A stretch of 64,000 nt of DNA from Spirosoma sp. SC4-14 (GTDB lineage: Bacteria > Bacteroidota > Bacteroidia > Cytophagales > Spirosomataceae): the NCBI RefSeq assembly GCF_037201965.1, contig NZ_CP147518.1:5263001-5327000 (forward strand), read 5' to 3'. Below the pieces are notes generated by a model. It was not told where the DNA came from and made no database searches. It saw only the letters and a program-made list of their open reading frames with translations. The position numbers and the translations under genes are program-made. Position 1 is the first letter of the stretch. Every line of letters begins with the position of its first letter. Below are positions 44,332 to 53,059 of this stretch, piece after piece.

Positions 44332-44715
44332 ATGAAGATCAAAGTAACAAGCCTGATGGTTAGCGATCAGGACAAAGCGCTACACTTCTACACCAATGTT
44401 TTGGGATTCGTTAAAAAAACTGAAATACCACTGGGCGATCATCGATGGCTAACGGTTGTTTCCAGCGAAGAGCAGGAAGGGGTCGAATTGCTCCTCGAAC
44501 CGATGGCATTTGCACCAGCCCAGAGCTACCAGAAAGCCCTCTTCGCGGCCGGAATTCCGGCTGCCATGTTCAACGTAGACGACATTCACACCGAATACGA
44601 ACGGCTTGTAAAACTAGACGTTTCGTTTAGTATGCCCCCAACTACGATGGGTCCGGTAACAATAGCCGTCCTCGACGATACCTGTGGTAATCATATTCAG
44701 TTGGTTCAGGTATAG
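44332..44715 (+). CDS. VOC (glyoxalase/bleomycin resistance) family protein
   Basis: 127 residues from ATG 44332 (a TTG six codons upstream is less likely). Two beta-alpha-beta-beta-beta units: SLMVSDQDKALHFYTNVLGF and VELLLEPMAF, then AAMFNVDDIHTEYERL and ILDDTCGNHIQLVQV-like end. A metal-dependent lyase, isomerase or a binding protein; the substrate is not evident. It follows the AraC gene by 42 bases. Confidence 0.8.
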   Translation: MKIKVTSLMVSDQDKALHFYTNVLGFVKKTEIPLGDHRWLTVVSSEEQEGVELLLEPMAFAPAQSYQKALFAAGIPAAMFNVDDIHTEYERLVKLDVSFSMPPTTMGPVTIAVLDDTCGNHIQLVQV

Positions 44716-44719
44716 ACAA

Positions 44720-44795
44720 CAAGCTAAACTGTAGCACGGTTGTAAGAAGTTTCTGACGATCATTTTACCCGTTAATCGTGCCACAGTTTAGCTTG
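44720..44795. repeat. 19-bp inverted repeat between convergent genes
   Basis: CAAGCTAAACTGTAGCACG (44720-44738) and CGTGCCACAGTTTAGCTTG (44777-44795) are complementary except for one base. It fills the gap between the convergent VOC and GH9 genes and could stop transcription both ways, though no T-run follows. Confidence 0.75.
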
Positions 44796-44799
44796 CATC

Positions 44800-46671
44800 T
44801 TACTCACCGTTGACCGATATGGCAAGCAGATACCAGGCTGCGTGCGGAAGCCACTGCTCGGCCCAGCGCCAGTCGTAATCTTTGCCGGTCATTGTATAGG
44901 CCAGATTGAAATCAATATCGTCTTCGTTATCCAGACCGGATGTAATTCCGTTTACAATGCCGCCGGGGGCGTTGGTGTATTCAAACGTACCGAAAAAACC
45001 ATAGGCCGGATTGTTATGGCCAACGCCCTGCAACATACAGGCATCGAAGGGATTCAGGCCCAGAATCCAGTTTAACTGATCGAGCGCAAATCGTTCATAC
45101 TGGTCATGTATGGGTTTATCATCGGCAAACAACTCCGCAGCCATTCGGGCGGCTGTAGCCATCGACCCCAGCCGCGCATTTTCGCCCTGCCACCAGGGCG
45201 AGGCTTCACTGCCGTGCGGAAAGAAAAACGTGGTTCGGCGAGCACCCAGCGTGTCCTGAACCAGTTGGCGGCTATAGCCAAACGGGTTGCTGACTTCCTT
45301 TGTCACGGCCAGCTCGAACGCCATTGATCGCTTAATCGCCTGTTTGATAGCAACCTGTGTTTCGGACGAAGCCAATGGGTAATACGTAATCAGGCTCACG
45401 ACAGGCAAGCCCGCATCAGAAGGATGAAAAAACGGACGGTCTTTCTCATCAGCCCGCCAGAAATCGGTGTAGTTTTTCCAGGAAGCCAGGCGGCCAATCA
45501 ACTGTTTCGCTCGTTTTTCGGCCGCCTGCTTATACATTTCTTTCTTTGTAGCCCGAAATAATTCGGTAGCAGCCGTCAGGGCACAGTAATCGTCTACGAT
45601 GTTTTCCCGTCCGTCGTTGGTCATGGCTACGTTTTCTTTTTCCAGAAATGCGAAGGCCTTTTCGGCAGCGTTCCGATAATCGGCTGGCCCGAAATCACCC
45701 GTCATGTCGCCAGGATAGGTTGACGCCATAGCCAGCGCAGCAATAGCCACTCCACCACCCGACCGATAGCTGACCTGATAACTCCGCCAGTTGGTTTCGT
45801 CGGTAGCACTGGCAAGTGTCTGCTCTTTGGTCTGTTTGATCCGATACGCTTTATCCTCGGCCTGAATCACCCGGTCATTGGCCAGCTTGCGCGGTCCCGG
45901 CGCTTTTACGGATCGATAAAACGACCCGTTTTTAGCCTGCACACGCACCAAATAATCGGCCCCATACATGGCTTCATCGAGCAACCGGCGGTTATATTGA
46001 CGAAAGTCGGTTCCTGTTCGTTTTGTTAGTCGTTCATAGCTTTTCAACAGGCTCCAGACGGTCAGCGAAATTTGTTGTGGGTTAAAGTACGACGAGAATG
46101 TCAGGTGCGACAGGTGTTTACCATAATCGCCGGTAGCATCGTACCAGCCACCATGTACGTCGAGCGTATCGCCAGGTTTACCGGCCAGAATCAGGTGATG
46201 ATCGGCCTTGTCGAGCAACCCCGAACTCCGTTGCCCTTTAAAATAGTAGAGCACATCAGACAGGGTAAACTGCTCCAGCACACTCCTGCCAATTGCGAAC
46301 GGATACGACGATACGGTTTTGCCCGACACCGGAACCTGAAGTTTGTAATTCCCTTCGGTTGCGTATGCACTGAAATCGACTGTCCAGAACAGCCAGTTTT
46401 TCCATTTATTCACTGGCCCGCTAAACACCGGCTTACCCGAATAAACGATCTTACCCGTTTCGGCATCAACAAGCTGAACCAGTGGAATCGACAACTGCCG
46501 GTTGGCCAGAATAACAGCCCGTTTCGCTTTCTTACTATCGTAGCCCACCTGATTGGTCAGCACCTTAACCGATTGGGCATGAAGCGTTAACGAAAGAAGT
46601 AATAAGGCAATCAGCAGGCCAATGTTTTTTACAAAGCGAGGTATAAAGATTGTCATTGGTTGAGTGGTCAA
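44800..46671 (-). CDS. Secreted glycoside hydrolase family 9 enzyme
   Basis: 623 residues with signal peptide (to about LHAQS, residue 34). An N-terminal Ig-like CelD_N domain (VLTNQVGYDSKKAKRAVI, about 35-130) precedes the (alpha/alpha)6 barrel. Catalytic features: GGWYDATGDYGKH (the paired Asp residues), GLNPFDACMLQGVG, and the C-terminal DNEDDIDFNLAY segment with the expected general acid Glu. GH9 enzymes cleave beta-1,4-glucans or related oligosaccharides. The ATG at 46656 is an alternative start. The upstream gene codes for a ThuA-like protein on the same strand. Confidence 0.9.
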   Translation of the reverse strand: MTTQPMTIFIPRFVKNIGLLIALLLLSLTLHAQSVKVLTNQVGYDSKKAKRAVILANRQLSIPLVQLVDAETGKIVYSGKPVFSGPVNKWKNWLFWTVDFSAYATEGNYKLQVPVSGKTVSSYPFAIGRSVLEQFTLSDVLYYFKGQRSSGLLDKADHHLILAGKPGDTLDVHGGWYDATGDYGKHLSHLTFSSYFNPQQISLTVWSLLKSYERLTKRTGTDFRQYNRRLLDEAMYGADYLVRVQAKNGSFYRSVKAPGPRKLANDRVIQAEDKAYRIKQTKEQTLASATDETNWRSYQVSYRSGGGVAIAALAMASTYPGDMTGDFGPADYRNAAEKAFAFLEKENVAMTNDGRENIVDDYCALTAATELFRATKKEMYKQAAEKRAKQLIGRLASWKNYTDFWRADEKDRPFFHPSDAGLPVVSLITYYPLASSETQVAIKQAIKRSMAFELAVTKEVSNPFGYSRQLVQDTLGARRTTFFFPHGSEASPWWQGENARLGSMATAARMAAELFADDKPIHDQYERFALDQLNWILGLNPFDACMLQGVGHNNPAYGFFGTFEYTNAPGGIVNGITSGLDNEDDIDFNLAYTMTGKDYDWRWAEQWLPHAAWYLLAISVNGE

Positions 46672-46695
46672 TGGTCTTCGAAACTGTTTCCAGGC

Positions 46696-46728
46696 TAGAC
46701 CTAAAAGGTTTCAAAAACCTTTTAGGTC
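46696..46728. repeat. 15-bp perfect palindrome, three-base loop
   Basis: AGACCTAAAAGGTTT, CAA, AAACCTTTTAGGTCT. It lies in the 71-base gap between the GH9 gene and the ThuA-like gene. With almost no loop it would form a tight hairpin. There is no following T-run on the minus strand. Confidence 0.85.
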
Positions 46729-46742
46729 TGTGTATCCAACGT

Positions 46743-47531
46743 CTAATGACCGCTTCCCCAGAAAATAGCATTGCGGAAAATAGTGGTGAAGGCGTCGTTA
46801 TCGAATAAATTAGGATGGTGGCCCATGAAGATGTAGACATTACGAGCTTTCATGTGCTCGTTCGACCAGATAACCGGATGGTCGCCCCCCATTTTTATAT
46901 CAGAATTGGGCGAATACGTCGATTCGTCGACCGTGGCTAACACCTTCACATTCGGTCGGGGACTTTTATCGTACGTATACCACTCTTCGGTTTGTACGTC
47001 AAATGAAGCCGGTACCCCTTTCATGCAGGGATGGTTTTTGGCGTCAACATGCACGGTGGCTTTGGCAAAACTGGCAATGTAGTTTTTATAGCGAATGCCG
47101 CCCAGAAACTCCGAAAACCAGGGCCACATGGCATAGCCATCGAACTCACCCAGCAACGACGCATGATGAAACCCAACCCATCCTCCTTTGCCCTCGGTAA
47201 TATATTTCCGAAAAGCGGCTTTGGCCGTATCGCTCCACATATAAGGCGGAAAATTCAGTTGAATAAACAACTGATATTTTGACAGAAATGCATCGTTGAC
47301 CGGTTCGGCATTTTCGATATAATCGATGGTGAAGTTGTTTTCGTCGGCCAGTTTTTTCAGCCACACTTTGGCCGCAGCCACAAATGGCGCATGAATGCCT
47401 CCCGCTTCGGTCATAGCCACCACTCTAAATCGGGGCTTTTTCGCCTGAGGATACGAAAAAACTGACGTACTTACCAGGAAACAGATTAACAAACTGCCGA
47501 AAGCCAGATGGCTAATAATCGTTTTTTTCAT
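46743..47531 (-). CDS. Secreted ThuA-like domain protein
   Basis: 262 residues from ATG 47531, which opens a signal peptide (MKKTIISHLAFG... to about VFSYPQA). The body is a ThuA-like flavodoxin-type fold: FRVVAMTEAGGIHAPFV, the strand QLFIQLNFPPYMW, GGWVGFHHASLLG, HPCMKG, and the end VYIFMGHHPNLFDNDAF. ThuA-like domains occur with glycosidases and dehydrogenases of sugar utilisation. The frame extends 19 codons upstream without support. Role unknown. Confidence 0.82.
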   Translation of the reverse strand: MKKTIISHLAFGSLLICFLVSTSVFSYPQAKKPRFRVVAMTEAGGIHAPFVAAAKVWLKKLADENNFTIDYIENAEPVNDAFLSKYQLFIQLNFPPYMWSDTAKAAFRKYITEGKGGWVGFHHASLLGEFDGYAMWPWFSEFLGGIRYKNYIASFAKATVHVDAKNHPCMKGVPASFDVQTEEWYTYDKSPRPNVKVLATVDESTYSPNSDIKMGGDHPVIWSNEHMKARNVYIFMGHHPNLFDNDAFTTIFRNAIFWGSGH

Positions 47532-47639
47532 ACTTGAGGACGAACAATGTGCCCCATTTGCAAGCCAGCAGAGGCTACATACCAACAATGAGCCTGCAAA
47601 AAAGCCACAAAATGGTCAGACTCTGGGCATGATAATGCG

Positions 47640-47722
47640 TTTTTTCGACAGGATTAACCGGATTTTCAGGATTAGTGAACTAGCTATTGTCAAAACTAAT
47701 CCGGTTAATCCTGTCGAAAAAA
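47640..47722. repeat. Perfect 25-bp inverted repeat
   Basis: TTTTTTCGACAGGATTAACC... (47640-47664) and its exact complement (47698-47722) surround a 33-base loop, which itself holds a further CAGGATTAG copy pairing with CTAATCC. It separates the ThuA-like gene from the methyltransferase gene. Confidence 0.88.
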
Positions 47723-47773
47723 GAACTTGTACCTCTCCCGACGACACTATGCGCGTATCAGTCGAGCACATCG

Positions 47774-47781
47774 TATCTTTG
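47774..47781 (+). promoter_or_regulatory. Putative -7 box of the methyltransferase gene
   Basis: TATCTTTG fits TAnnTTTG and lies 20 bases before ATG 47802, which supports that start. No -33 TTTG at the expected distance. Confidence 0.45.
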
Positions 47782-47801
47782 CGAGATTTTTTAGATCAGG
47801 A

Positions 47802-49013
47802 ATGTCATTCACTAAAGTATATCTACAGGCCGGACGCGATGAAGCCGTTCGGCGTTTTCATCCCTGGGTTTTTTCACGAGCCATTGGACGATACGAAGGC
47901 AATCCGCAGGATGGTGATGTGGTTGAAGTATACGACCGCAAAGGGCACTATCTGGCCAGCGGCCATTACCACGACGGCAGCATTGCAGTCCGCATTTTTT
48001 CGTTCGGAGCCACTGCTGGCGGCCCCGTCACGCCCGATGTCGACTACTGGACCCAAAAGCTGAGGCACATACACAGCATTCGACAGGCCATTGTTACTGG
48101 CAACCGGGGTGCCGGACCAACCAACTGCTACCGGCTGGTGCATGGCGAAGGCGACGGCTGCACCGGCCTCATTATCGATATGTATAATGGCGTTGCCATT
48201 TTGCAGGCTCACTCCATCGGAATGCACCGCGAACGGCTGCTGATTACCGAAGCGCTGAAAAATGTGTTTGGCAACGAACTGCAAGCCGTTTACGATAAAA
48301 GTGCCGAAACACTACCCGATGAGTATGGCTCCAGCGTAGTGAACGGATACCTATATGGTCATACACCCGTTCCGCATCCGGTACAGGAAAACGGCAACAC
48401 GTTCCTGATTGACTGGATTACTGGACAGAAAACGGGATTCTTTCTCGACCAGCGCGACAACCGGCAACTGCTGGCTCAGTATTCGCGCGGCAAGAAAGTA
48501 CTGAATGCGTTCTGCTATTCGGGCGGTTTTTCGATCTATGCGATCAAGGCTGGTGCCAGTCTGGTGCATTCGGTCGATGTTTCGCAAAAAGCTATTGCGT
48601 TAACCAATCAGAACGTTGCGGCCAACTTCGGCGAAACCGACAAGCACGAAGCTTTTGCCGACGATGTAATGCACTATCTGAAAGGGAACGGTGATCATCA
48701 GTACGATGTAGTGGTACTCGATCCGCCCGCCTTTGCCAAAAGTCTGACGGCACGGCACCGGGCCGTGCAGGGCTACAAACGACTCAATGCAGAAGGGTTA
48801 CGCCGGGTGGCTAAAGGAGGCATTCTGTTTACGTTTTCCTGCTCGCAGGTGGTTGATCGTGAGTTATTTTACAACACCATTGTAGCGGCTGCCATCGAAG
48901 CCGGGCGACAGGTGCGGGTGTTGCATCATCTTAGCCAGCCTGCCGATCATCCGGTCAGCCTGTTCCATCCCGAAGGCGGCTACCTGAAAGGGCTGGTACT
49001 ATGGGTCGAATAA
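47802..49013 (+). CDS. Class I SAM-dependent rRNA methyltransferase, RlmI type
   Basis: 403 residues from ATG 47802. N-terminal PUA-like RNA-binding region (RRFHPWVFSRAIGRYEG, GDVVEVYDRKG), a central domain (NCYRLVHGEGDG), then the Rossmann methyltransferase: LNAFCYSGGFSIYAIKAGA (SAM motif I), DVSQKAIALT, VVLDPPAFAKS (catalytic motif IV) and FTFSCSQVV. RlmI makes 5-methylcytidine in 23S rRNA; homologues may differ in target. It is a single-gene unit with its own -7 box. Confidence 0.9.
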   Translation: MSFTKVYLQAGRDEAVRRFHPWVFSRAIGRYEGNPQDGDVVEVYDRKGHYLASGHYHDGSIAVRIFSFGATAGGPVTPDVDYWTQKLRHIHSIRQAIVTGNRGAGPTNCYRLVHGEGDGCTGLIIDMYNGVAILQAHSIGMHRERLLITEALKNVFGNELQAVYDKSAETLPDEYGSSVVNGYLYGHTPVPHPVQENGNTFLIDWITGQKTGFFLDQRDNRQLLAQYSRGKKVLNAFCYSGGFSIYAIKAGASLVHSVDVSQKAIALTNQNVAANFGETDKHEAFADDVMHYLKGNGDHQYDVVVLDPPAFAKSLTARHRAVQGYKRLNAEGLRRVAKGGILFTFSCSQVVDRELFYNTIVAAAIEAGRQVRVLHHLSQPADHPVSLFHPEGGYLKGLVLWVE

Positions 49014-49207
49014 GGTAGGGCTGGCCCAACGAAACGGGCTCATTTGGTGTTAATGAATACAATCAGGGAACGATATACATAGAAATCTGAAACGGGGCTA
49101 TACAACATAGGGGCCTTTCCGTTAATTTTGGCCCACATTCGCTCAGTTGCGGTCCGCAACAGCGGTCCCGACCGGTCTTTTTACAACTCGAAATATACTA
49201 AGCTGAT

Positions 49208-50926
49208 ATGGCTGAATTAATCCGAATGCCCAAAATGAGCGACACAATGACCGAAGGCGTCATTGCAGAGTGGCACAAGAAAGTGGGCGATAAAGTAAAA
49301 TCAGGCGACGTACTGGCCGAAGTCGAAACCGACAAAGCCACCATGGATCTTGAATCGTACGAAGATGGTACGTTGCTCTACATCGGCGTTGAAAAAGGCG
49401 CTTCGGTGCCAGTAGATGGTGTATTGGCCGTTATTGGAGCCGAAGGAGAAGATTACAAAGCATTACTCAACGGATCGAGTGGTGGCAGTCAGGAAGCGGC
49501 ACCAGCACCAGCCGCAACGCCAGCTCCGGCACCCAGCGGAGCCGCAAGCGGAGAAACCGCCACCAAACTCTCCGACCAGCAGGCTGTTTCGGCAGCCCCC
49601 GCCGAAAGCGTCAATGCAACGGTTATTCGGATGCCCAAAATGAGCGACACGATGACCGAAGGTACCATTGTAGCGTGGCATAAAAAAGAAGGCGACACCG
49701 TGAAATCGGGCGATATTCTGGCCGAAGTCGAAACCGACAAGGCAACAATGGACCTCGAAGCCTACGAAGAAGGTACACTGCTCTACATTGGTGTAAAAGA
49801 AGGTTCGTCTGTTGCTGTCGATGACATTATTGCCGTTGTTGGCGAAAAAGGTGCCAACTTCAAAGTGCTGCTGGAAGGTAGCTCTTCGGCTGCTCCGGCC
49901 GCTACCGGCGAAGGTGGTTTGCAGACGGCTGAGCAAAATCCGCAGGCCAGCGTCCCGGCCAATGCCGACACCGATCTGTCGTATGCTGGTGGCGCAGGCG
50001 ATCTTGCCGAATCAAACGGCCGTGTTAAGGCATCGCCATTGGCCAAGCGCATCGCCGAAGAGAAAGGTATCAATCTGGCTCAGGTTCACGGAACTGGCCC
50101 CGAAGGCCGCATCGTGAAAAGTGATGTTGAGTCGTTTGTTCCGGGTAGTGCTCCGGCCGCTAAGCCTGCTCCTGCCGCAACGCCAGCTTCAGCACCGGCT
50201 CCTGCGCCAGCACCAGCCGCACAACCAACTGCGCCACAGCCACAGGGCGAATATGAAGATGTGCCGGTTTCGCAAATGCGCAAAACCATTGCCCGTCGCC
50301 TGAGCGAAAGCCTGTTCACGGCTCCGCACTTCTACCTGACCATGGAAATCAACATGGACAAAGCGATGGAACTGCGTAGCACGGTCAATGGCGTAAGCGC
50401 GGTGAAAGTTTCGTTCAACGATTTTGTAATCAAGGCGGCCGCTCTGGCGCTGAAACAACATCCGAACGTAAACTCGTCGTGGCTGGGCGATAAAATCCGG
50501 AAGTACAAATATGTCAATATTGGTGTAGCCGTAGCCGTCGATGAAGGCTTACTGGTGCCCGTTGTTCGTAATGCCGATCAGAAAACGCTGTCGACCATTT
50601 CGGGCGAAGTGAAAGAAATGGCCGGAAAGGCGAAGGACAAAAAACTACAGCCGAAAGACTGGGAAGGCAGCACATTCTCGATCTCGAACCTGGGTATGTT
50701 CGGCATTGAAGAATTTACGGCGATCATCAACCCACCCGATTCGTGCATTCTGGCCGTTGGTGCGATTAAGCAAACCGTTAAAATTGAAAACGGTGAAATG
50801 AAGCCAACCAACGTCATGAAAGTTACGCTCTCCTGTGATCATCGGGTTGTCGATGGCGCTACCGGCGCGGCTTTCCTGCAAACGCTCAAACAATTGCTCG
50901 AAGACCCAATGCGGATGCTGGTGTAA
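49208..50926 (+). CDS. pdhC: Pyruvate dehydrogenase complex, dihydrolipoamide acetyltransferase (E2)
   Basis: 572 residues. Two lipoyl domains (about 1-80 and 137-215), each with the lipoylated Lys in VETDKATMDLE; Ala/Pro-rich linkers; a peripheral-subunit-binding domain (KASPLAKRIAEEKGINLAQV, then GRIVKSDVE, about 275-310); and the acetyltransferase core (about 350-572) with the catalytic DHRVVDGATGA. It links pyruvate decarboxylation to acetyl-CoA and hands electrons to E3. E1 and E3 genes are not in the window, so the subunits are encoded at separate sites. Confidence 0.95.
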   Translation: MAELIRMPKMSDTMTEGVIAEWHKKVGDKVKSGDVLAEVETDKATMDLESYEDGTLLYIGVEKGASVPVDGVLAVIGAEGEDYKALLNGSSGGSQEAAPAPAATPAPAPSGAASGETATKLSDQQAVSAAPAESVNATVIRMPKMSDTMTEGTIVAWHKKEGDTVKSGDILAEVETDKATMDLEAYEEGTLLYIGVKEGSSVAVDDIIAVVGEKGANFKVLLEGSSSAAPAATGEGGLQTAEQNPQASVPANADTDLSYAGGAGDLAESNGRVKASPLAKRIAEEKGINLAQVHGTGPEGRIVKSDVESFVPGSAPAAKPAPAATPASAPAPAPAPAAQPTAPQPQGEYEDVPVSQMRKTIARRLSESLFTAPHFYLTMEINMDKAMELRSTVNGVSAVKVSFNDFVIKAAALALKQHPNVNSSWLGDKIRKYKYVNIGVAVAVDEGLLVPVVRNADQKTLSTISGEVKEMAGKAKDKKLQPKDWEGSTFSISNLGMFGIEEFTAIINPPDSCILAVGAIKQTVKIENGEMKPTNVMKVTLSCDHRVVDGATGAAFLQTLKQLLEDPMRMLV

Positions 50927-50995
50927 AATCGGCTTAGGCTTTAGGGTTGCTCCGCTCATTTAGGTTCTGAACAAGTGGAGCACCCCTAAACCAAT

Positions 50996-51031
50996 AAAAA
51001 CCCCCGCCGGAACGTTCCGGCGGGGGTTTTT
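50996..51031. terminator. Bidirectional terminator between pdhC and thioredoxin
   Basis: AAAAA, then CCCCCGCCGGAACG and CGTTCCGGCGGGGG, then TTTTT: a perfect stem with A and T runs on both sides. It serves the convergent pdhC and thioredoxin genes. Confidence 0.95.
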
Positions 51032-51052
51032 ATATCTATTAAGGATAGGCGA

Positions 51053-51397
51053 TTAAACCGTTGTTGGCTCCAGAGCAGCCTGTAATTTTTGTTCCAGGAC
51101 GTTACGGGGAACAGCACCGATAACTTTATCAACGAGTTGACCGTTTTTGAAAACCATCAACGTTGGAATGCTACGGATACCGAACTTGGCGGGAATCTGG
51201 GCGTTCTGATCAACGTCCATTTTAGCCACAACGGCTCTGCCTTCGTATTCGCCAGCGAGTTGCTCCACAACTGGACCGATCATTTTACAAGGACCGCACC
51301 ATTCGGCCCAAAAATCTACTAAAACCGGCTTATCGGAATTAATCAGTTCGTTGAAGTTCGCATCGGTCGCTTCGACGGCATGTGATCCTGCTGCCAT
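51053..51397 (-). CDS. trxA: Thioredoxin
   Basis: 114 residues with start at ATG 51397; a longer frame to 51439 is open. Thioredoxin fold with active site WAEWCGPCKMIGP, plus the cis-Pro region IRSIPTLMVFKNGQ. Cytoplasmic dithiol reductant kept reduced by thioredoxin reductase. It shares a bidirectional terminator with pdhC. Confidence 0.95.
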   Translation of the reverse strand: MAAGSHAVEATDANFNELINSDKPVLVDFWAEWCGPCKMIGPVVEQLAGEYEGRAVVAKMDVDQNAQIPAKFGIRSIPTLMVFKNGQLVDKVIGAVPRNVLEQKLQAALEPTTV

Positions 51398-51470
51398 GAG
51401 TGAAATCTGTTTATTTAGTTTAACTTGTTTCTCCCACATAAACCGTTTTCGGGGCGATTAGTTCCTGATC

Positions 51471-52349
51471 TCAGTTTACGGAGTCGGTTATTCCGTTTAT
51501 GCGAAGTTGCTTTTCAGAGCGTGTCGGCTCCCCTACCGGAGGGCGATATTTCTGGAAGGGAATTTTCAGCAGATTACTAATATTGGCATGTTCGGAAGGC
51601 TCGGGATGCGTATCAATTCCATAGTGAATGGTCTTATTCGGCATTTCATAATACGTCCCAAACAAGCGATCCCAGTAGGGGAAAATATTGCCGTAGTTGG
51701 TATTGGTTATGGGCAATACGTAGTGATGATGAACGTGGTGCATATTGGGCGTTACAATAACCAGTCCCAGCATCCGGTCGGCCCAGCGGGGAAGCTCAAT
51801 ATTGGCATGGTTGAATTGCGACAACAGCACCGATAAGGCCTGATACAGAAAAACCAGCCACATGGGCGAACCCGTTATCAAAACTGCCAACATCGTAAAG
51901 GCAAACCGAATAACACTTTCGCCGGGATGATGCCGGTTTGCCGTTGTGGTATCTACATAAACATCGGAATGATGAATCAGATGAAACCGCCACAGGAACT
52001 TAACCTTATGCTGCGTCCAGTGGGGCAACCAGGCCCCAACCAGATCCAGTGCCAGCAATCCAACAATCAGTTCGGCCCAAAGCGGCAACGATAGCCATTG
52101 CAGTAGCCCAACATGGTGCTGTATAGACCAGTCGCTGGTACGCAATAGCAGAAATGCCAGCAGAAAATTGACCACAATGGTGGTGATTGTAAAGAAGATA
52201 TTGATACCAGCATGATTTATTTTCCGGTACGAAAACTCAAACAGTGGAATCGCACTTTCAATCAGCCAGAAAATGGCAATACCGCCTACCAGAATCAGGC
52301 TACGGTGCAGTGATGGTATATGTTCGAAATAATCGACGAAACGCTCCAT
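51471..52349 (-). CDS. Sterol desaturase / fatty acid hydroxylase family membrane protein
   Basis: 292 residues from ATG 52349, which has a well-placed -7 box. Several membrane helices and the di-iron His clusters: WLPHWTQHKV, FHLIHHSD and MHHVHHHY, plus ANRHHPGES. Members hydroxylate or desaturate lipids (sterol, fatty acid, carotenoid) using O2; the substrate here is unknown. A longer frame reaching 52403 would run through the promoter. Confidence 0.87.
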   Translation of the reverse strand: MERFVDYFEHIPSLHRSLILVGGIAIFWLIESAIPLFEFSYRKINHAGINIFFTITTIVVNFLLAFLLLRTSDWSIQHHVGLLQWLSLPLWAELIVGLLALDLVGAWLPHWTQHKVKFLWRFHLIHHSDVYVDTTTANRHHPGESVIRFAFTMLAVLITGSPMWLVFLYQALSVLLSQFNHANIELPRWADRMLGLVIVTPNMHHVHHHYVLPITNTNYGNIFPYWDRLFGTYYEMPNKTIHYGIDTHPEPSEHANISNLLKIPFQKYRPPVGEPTRSEKQLRINGITDSVN

Positions 52350-52380
52350 AGGTTTTGTCTTACTTTTTATTGCTATTAGC

Positions 52381-52388
52381 CAAATATA
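52381..52388 (-). promoter_or_regulatory. Putative -7 box of the desaturase-family gene
   Basis: On the minus strand TATATTTG, 31 bases upstream of ATG 52349. No -33 TTTG was seen. Confidence 0.45.
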
Positions 52389-52543
52389 CGCTTTCTGTAG
52401 CATATAATTTTCTTACCCTTGCTACACTATTCCTCTTTCCGGGTGCCTTTGCGCCATCTTCGTGTTCTTTGCGTCCAACATTTGCCCATGTCGGTTTTCG
52501 GTCGTTGGTTTGTAACATTGATTGCGTTAACTGCTTACTGACA

Positions 52544-53059
52544 ATGCCTCAACCAAAATTTGCCCGCGAATCCATGACGGTGATGACGGAAATGGTGCTT
52601 CCTAACGACACCAACACGCTCAACAACCTGATGGGAGGCCGGCTGCTTCACTTCATGGACATTGCGGCTGCCATTGCCGCTCAAAAACATTCAAATCGAA
52701 TTGTCGTAACGGCTTCAGTCGATAACGTTTCGTTTTCGGAACCGATCCGGCTGGGCAATATCGTTACCATGAAAGCACAGGTAACACGGGCTTTTAGCTC
52801 ATCGATGGAAGTATTCATTGAGGTATGGGCCGAAGACATTCCGGCTGGTGTTCGGGTTAGCACTAACAGTGCTTATTACACCTTTGTGGCTGTTGACCAG
52901 AGCGGTCGGCCTATAGAAGTGCCGCAGGTTGTTCCCGAATCCGACGAAGAAAAAGACCGTTATGCCAGCGCCCTCCGTCGGCGGCAATTGCGGTTAGTAT
53001 TGGCCGGTCGGATGAAAGCGCAGGAGGCAACCGAACTTCGGGAGTTTTTGAAAGTCTGA
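52544..53059 (+). CDS. Acyl-CoA thioesterase, hotdog fold (YciA-like)
   Basis: 171 residues from ATG 52544. Hotdog-fold blocks: LPNDTNTLNNLMGGRLLHFMDI (with the acidic catalytic/binding region), HSNRIVVTASVDNVSFSEPIRLG, and SMEVFIEVWAED. It hydrolyses acyl-CoA thioesters; family members have broad short- to medium-chain preference. A frame further upstream (from 52355) was rejected. The last base of its stop codon begins the perfect inverted repeat at 53059-53168. Confidence 0.88.
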   Translation: MPQPKFARESMTVMTEMVLPNDTNTLNNLMGGRLLHFMDIAAAIAAQKHSNRIVVTASVDNVSFSEPIRLGNIVTMKAQVTRAFSSSMEVFIEVWAEDIPAGVRVSTNSAYYTFVAVDQSGRPIEVPQVVPESDEEKDRYASALRRRQLRLVLAGRMKAQEATELREFLKV

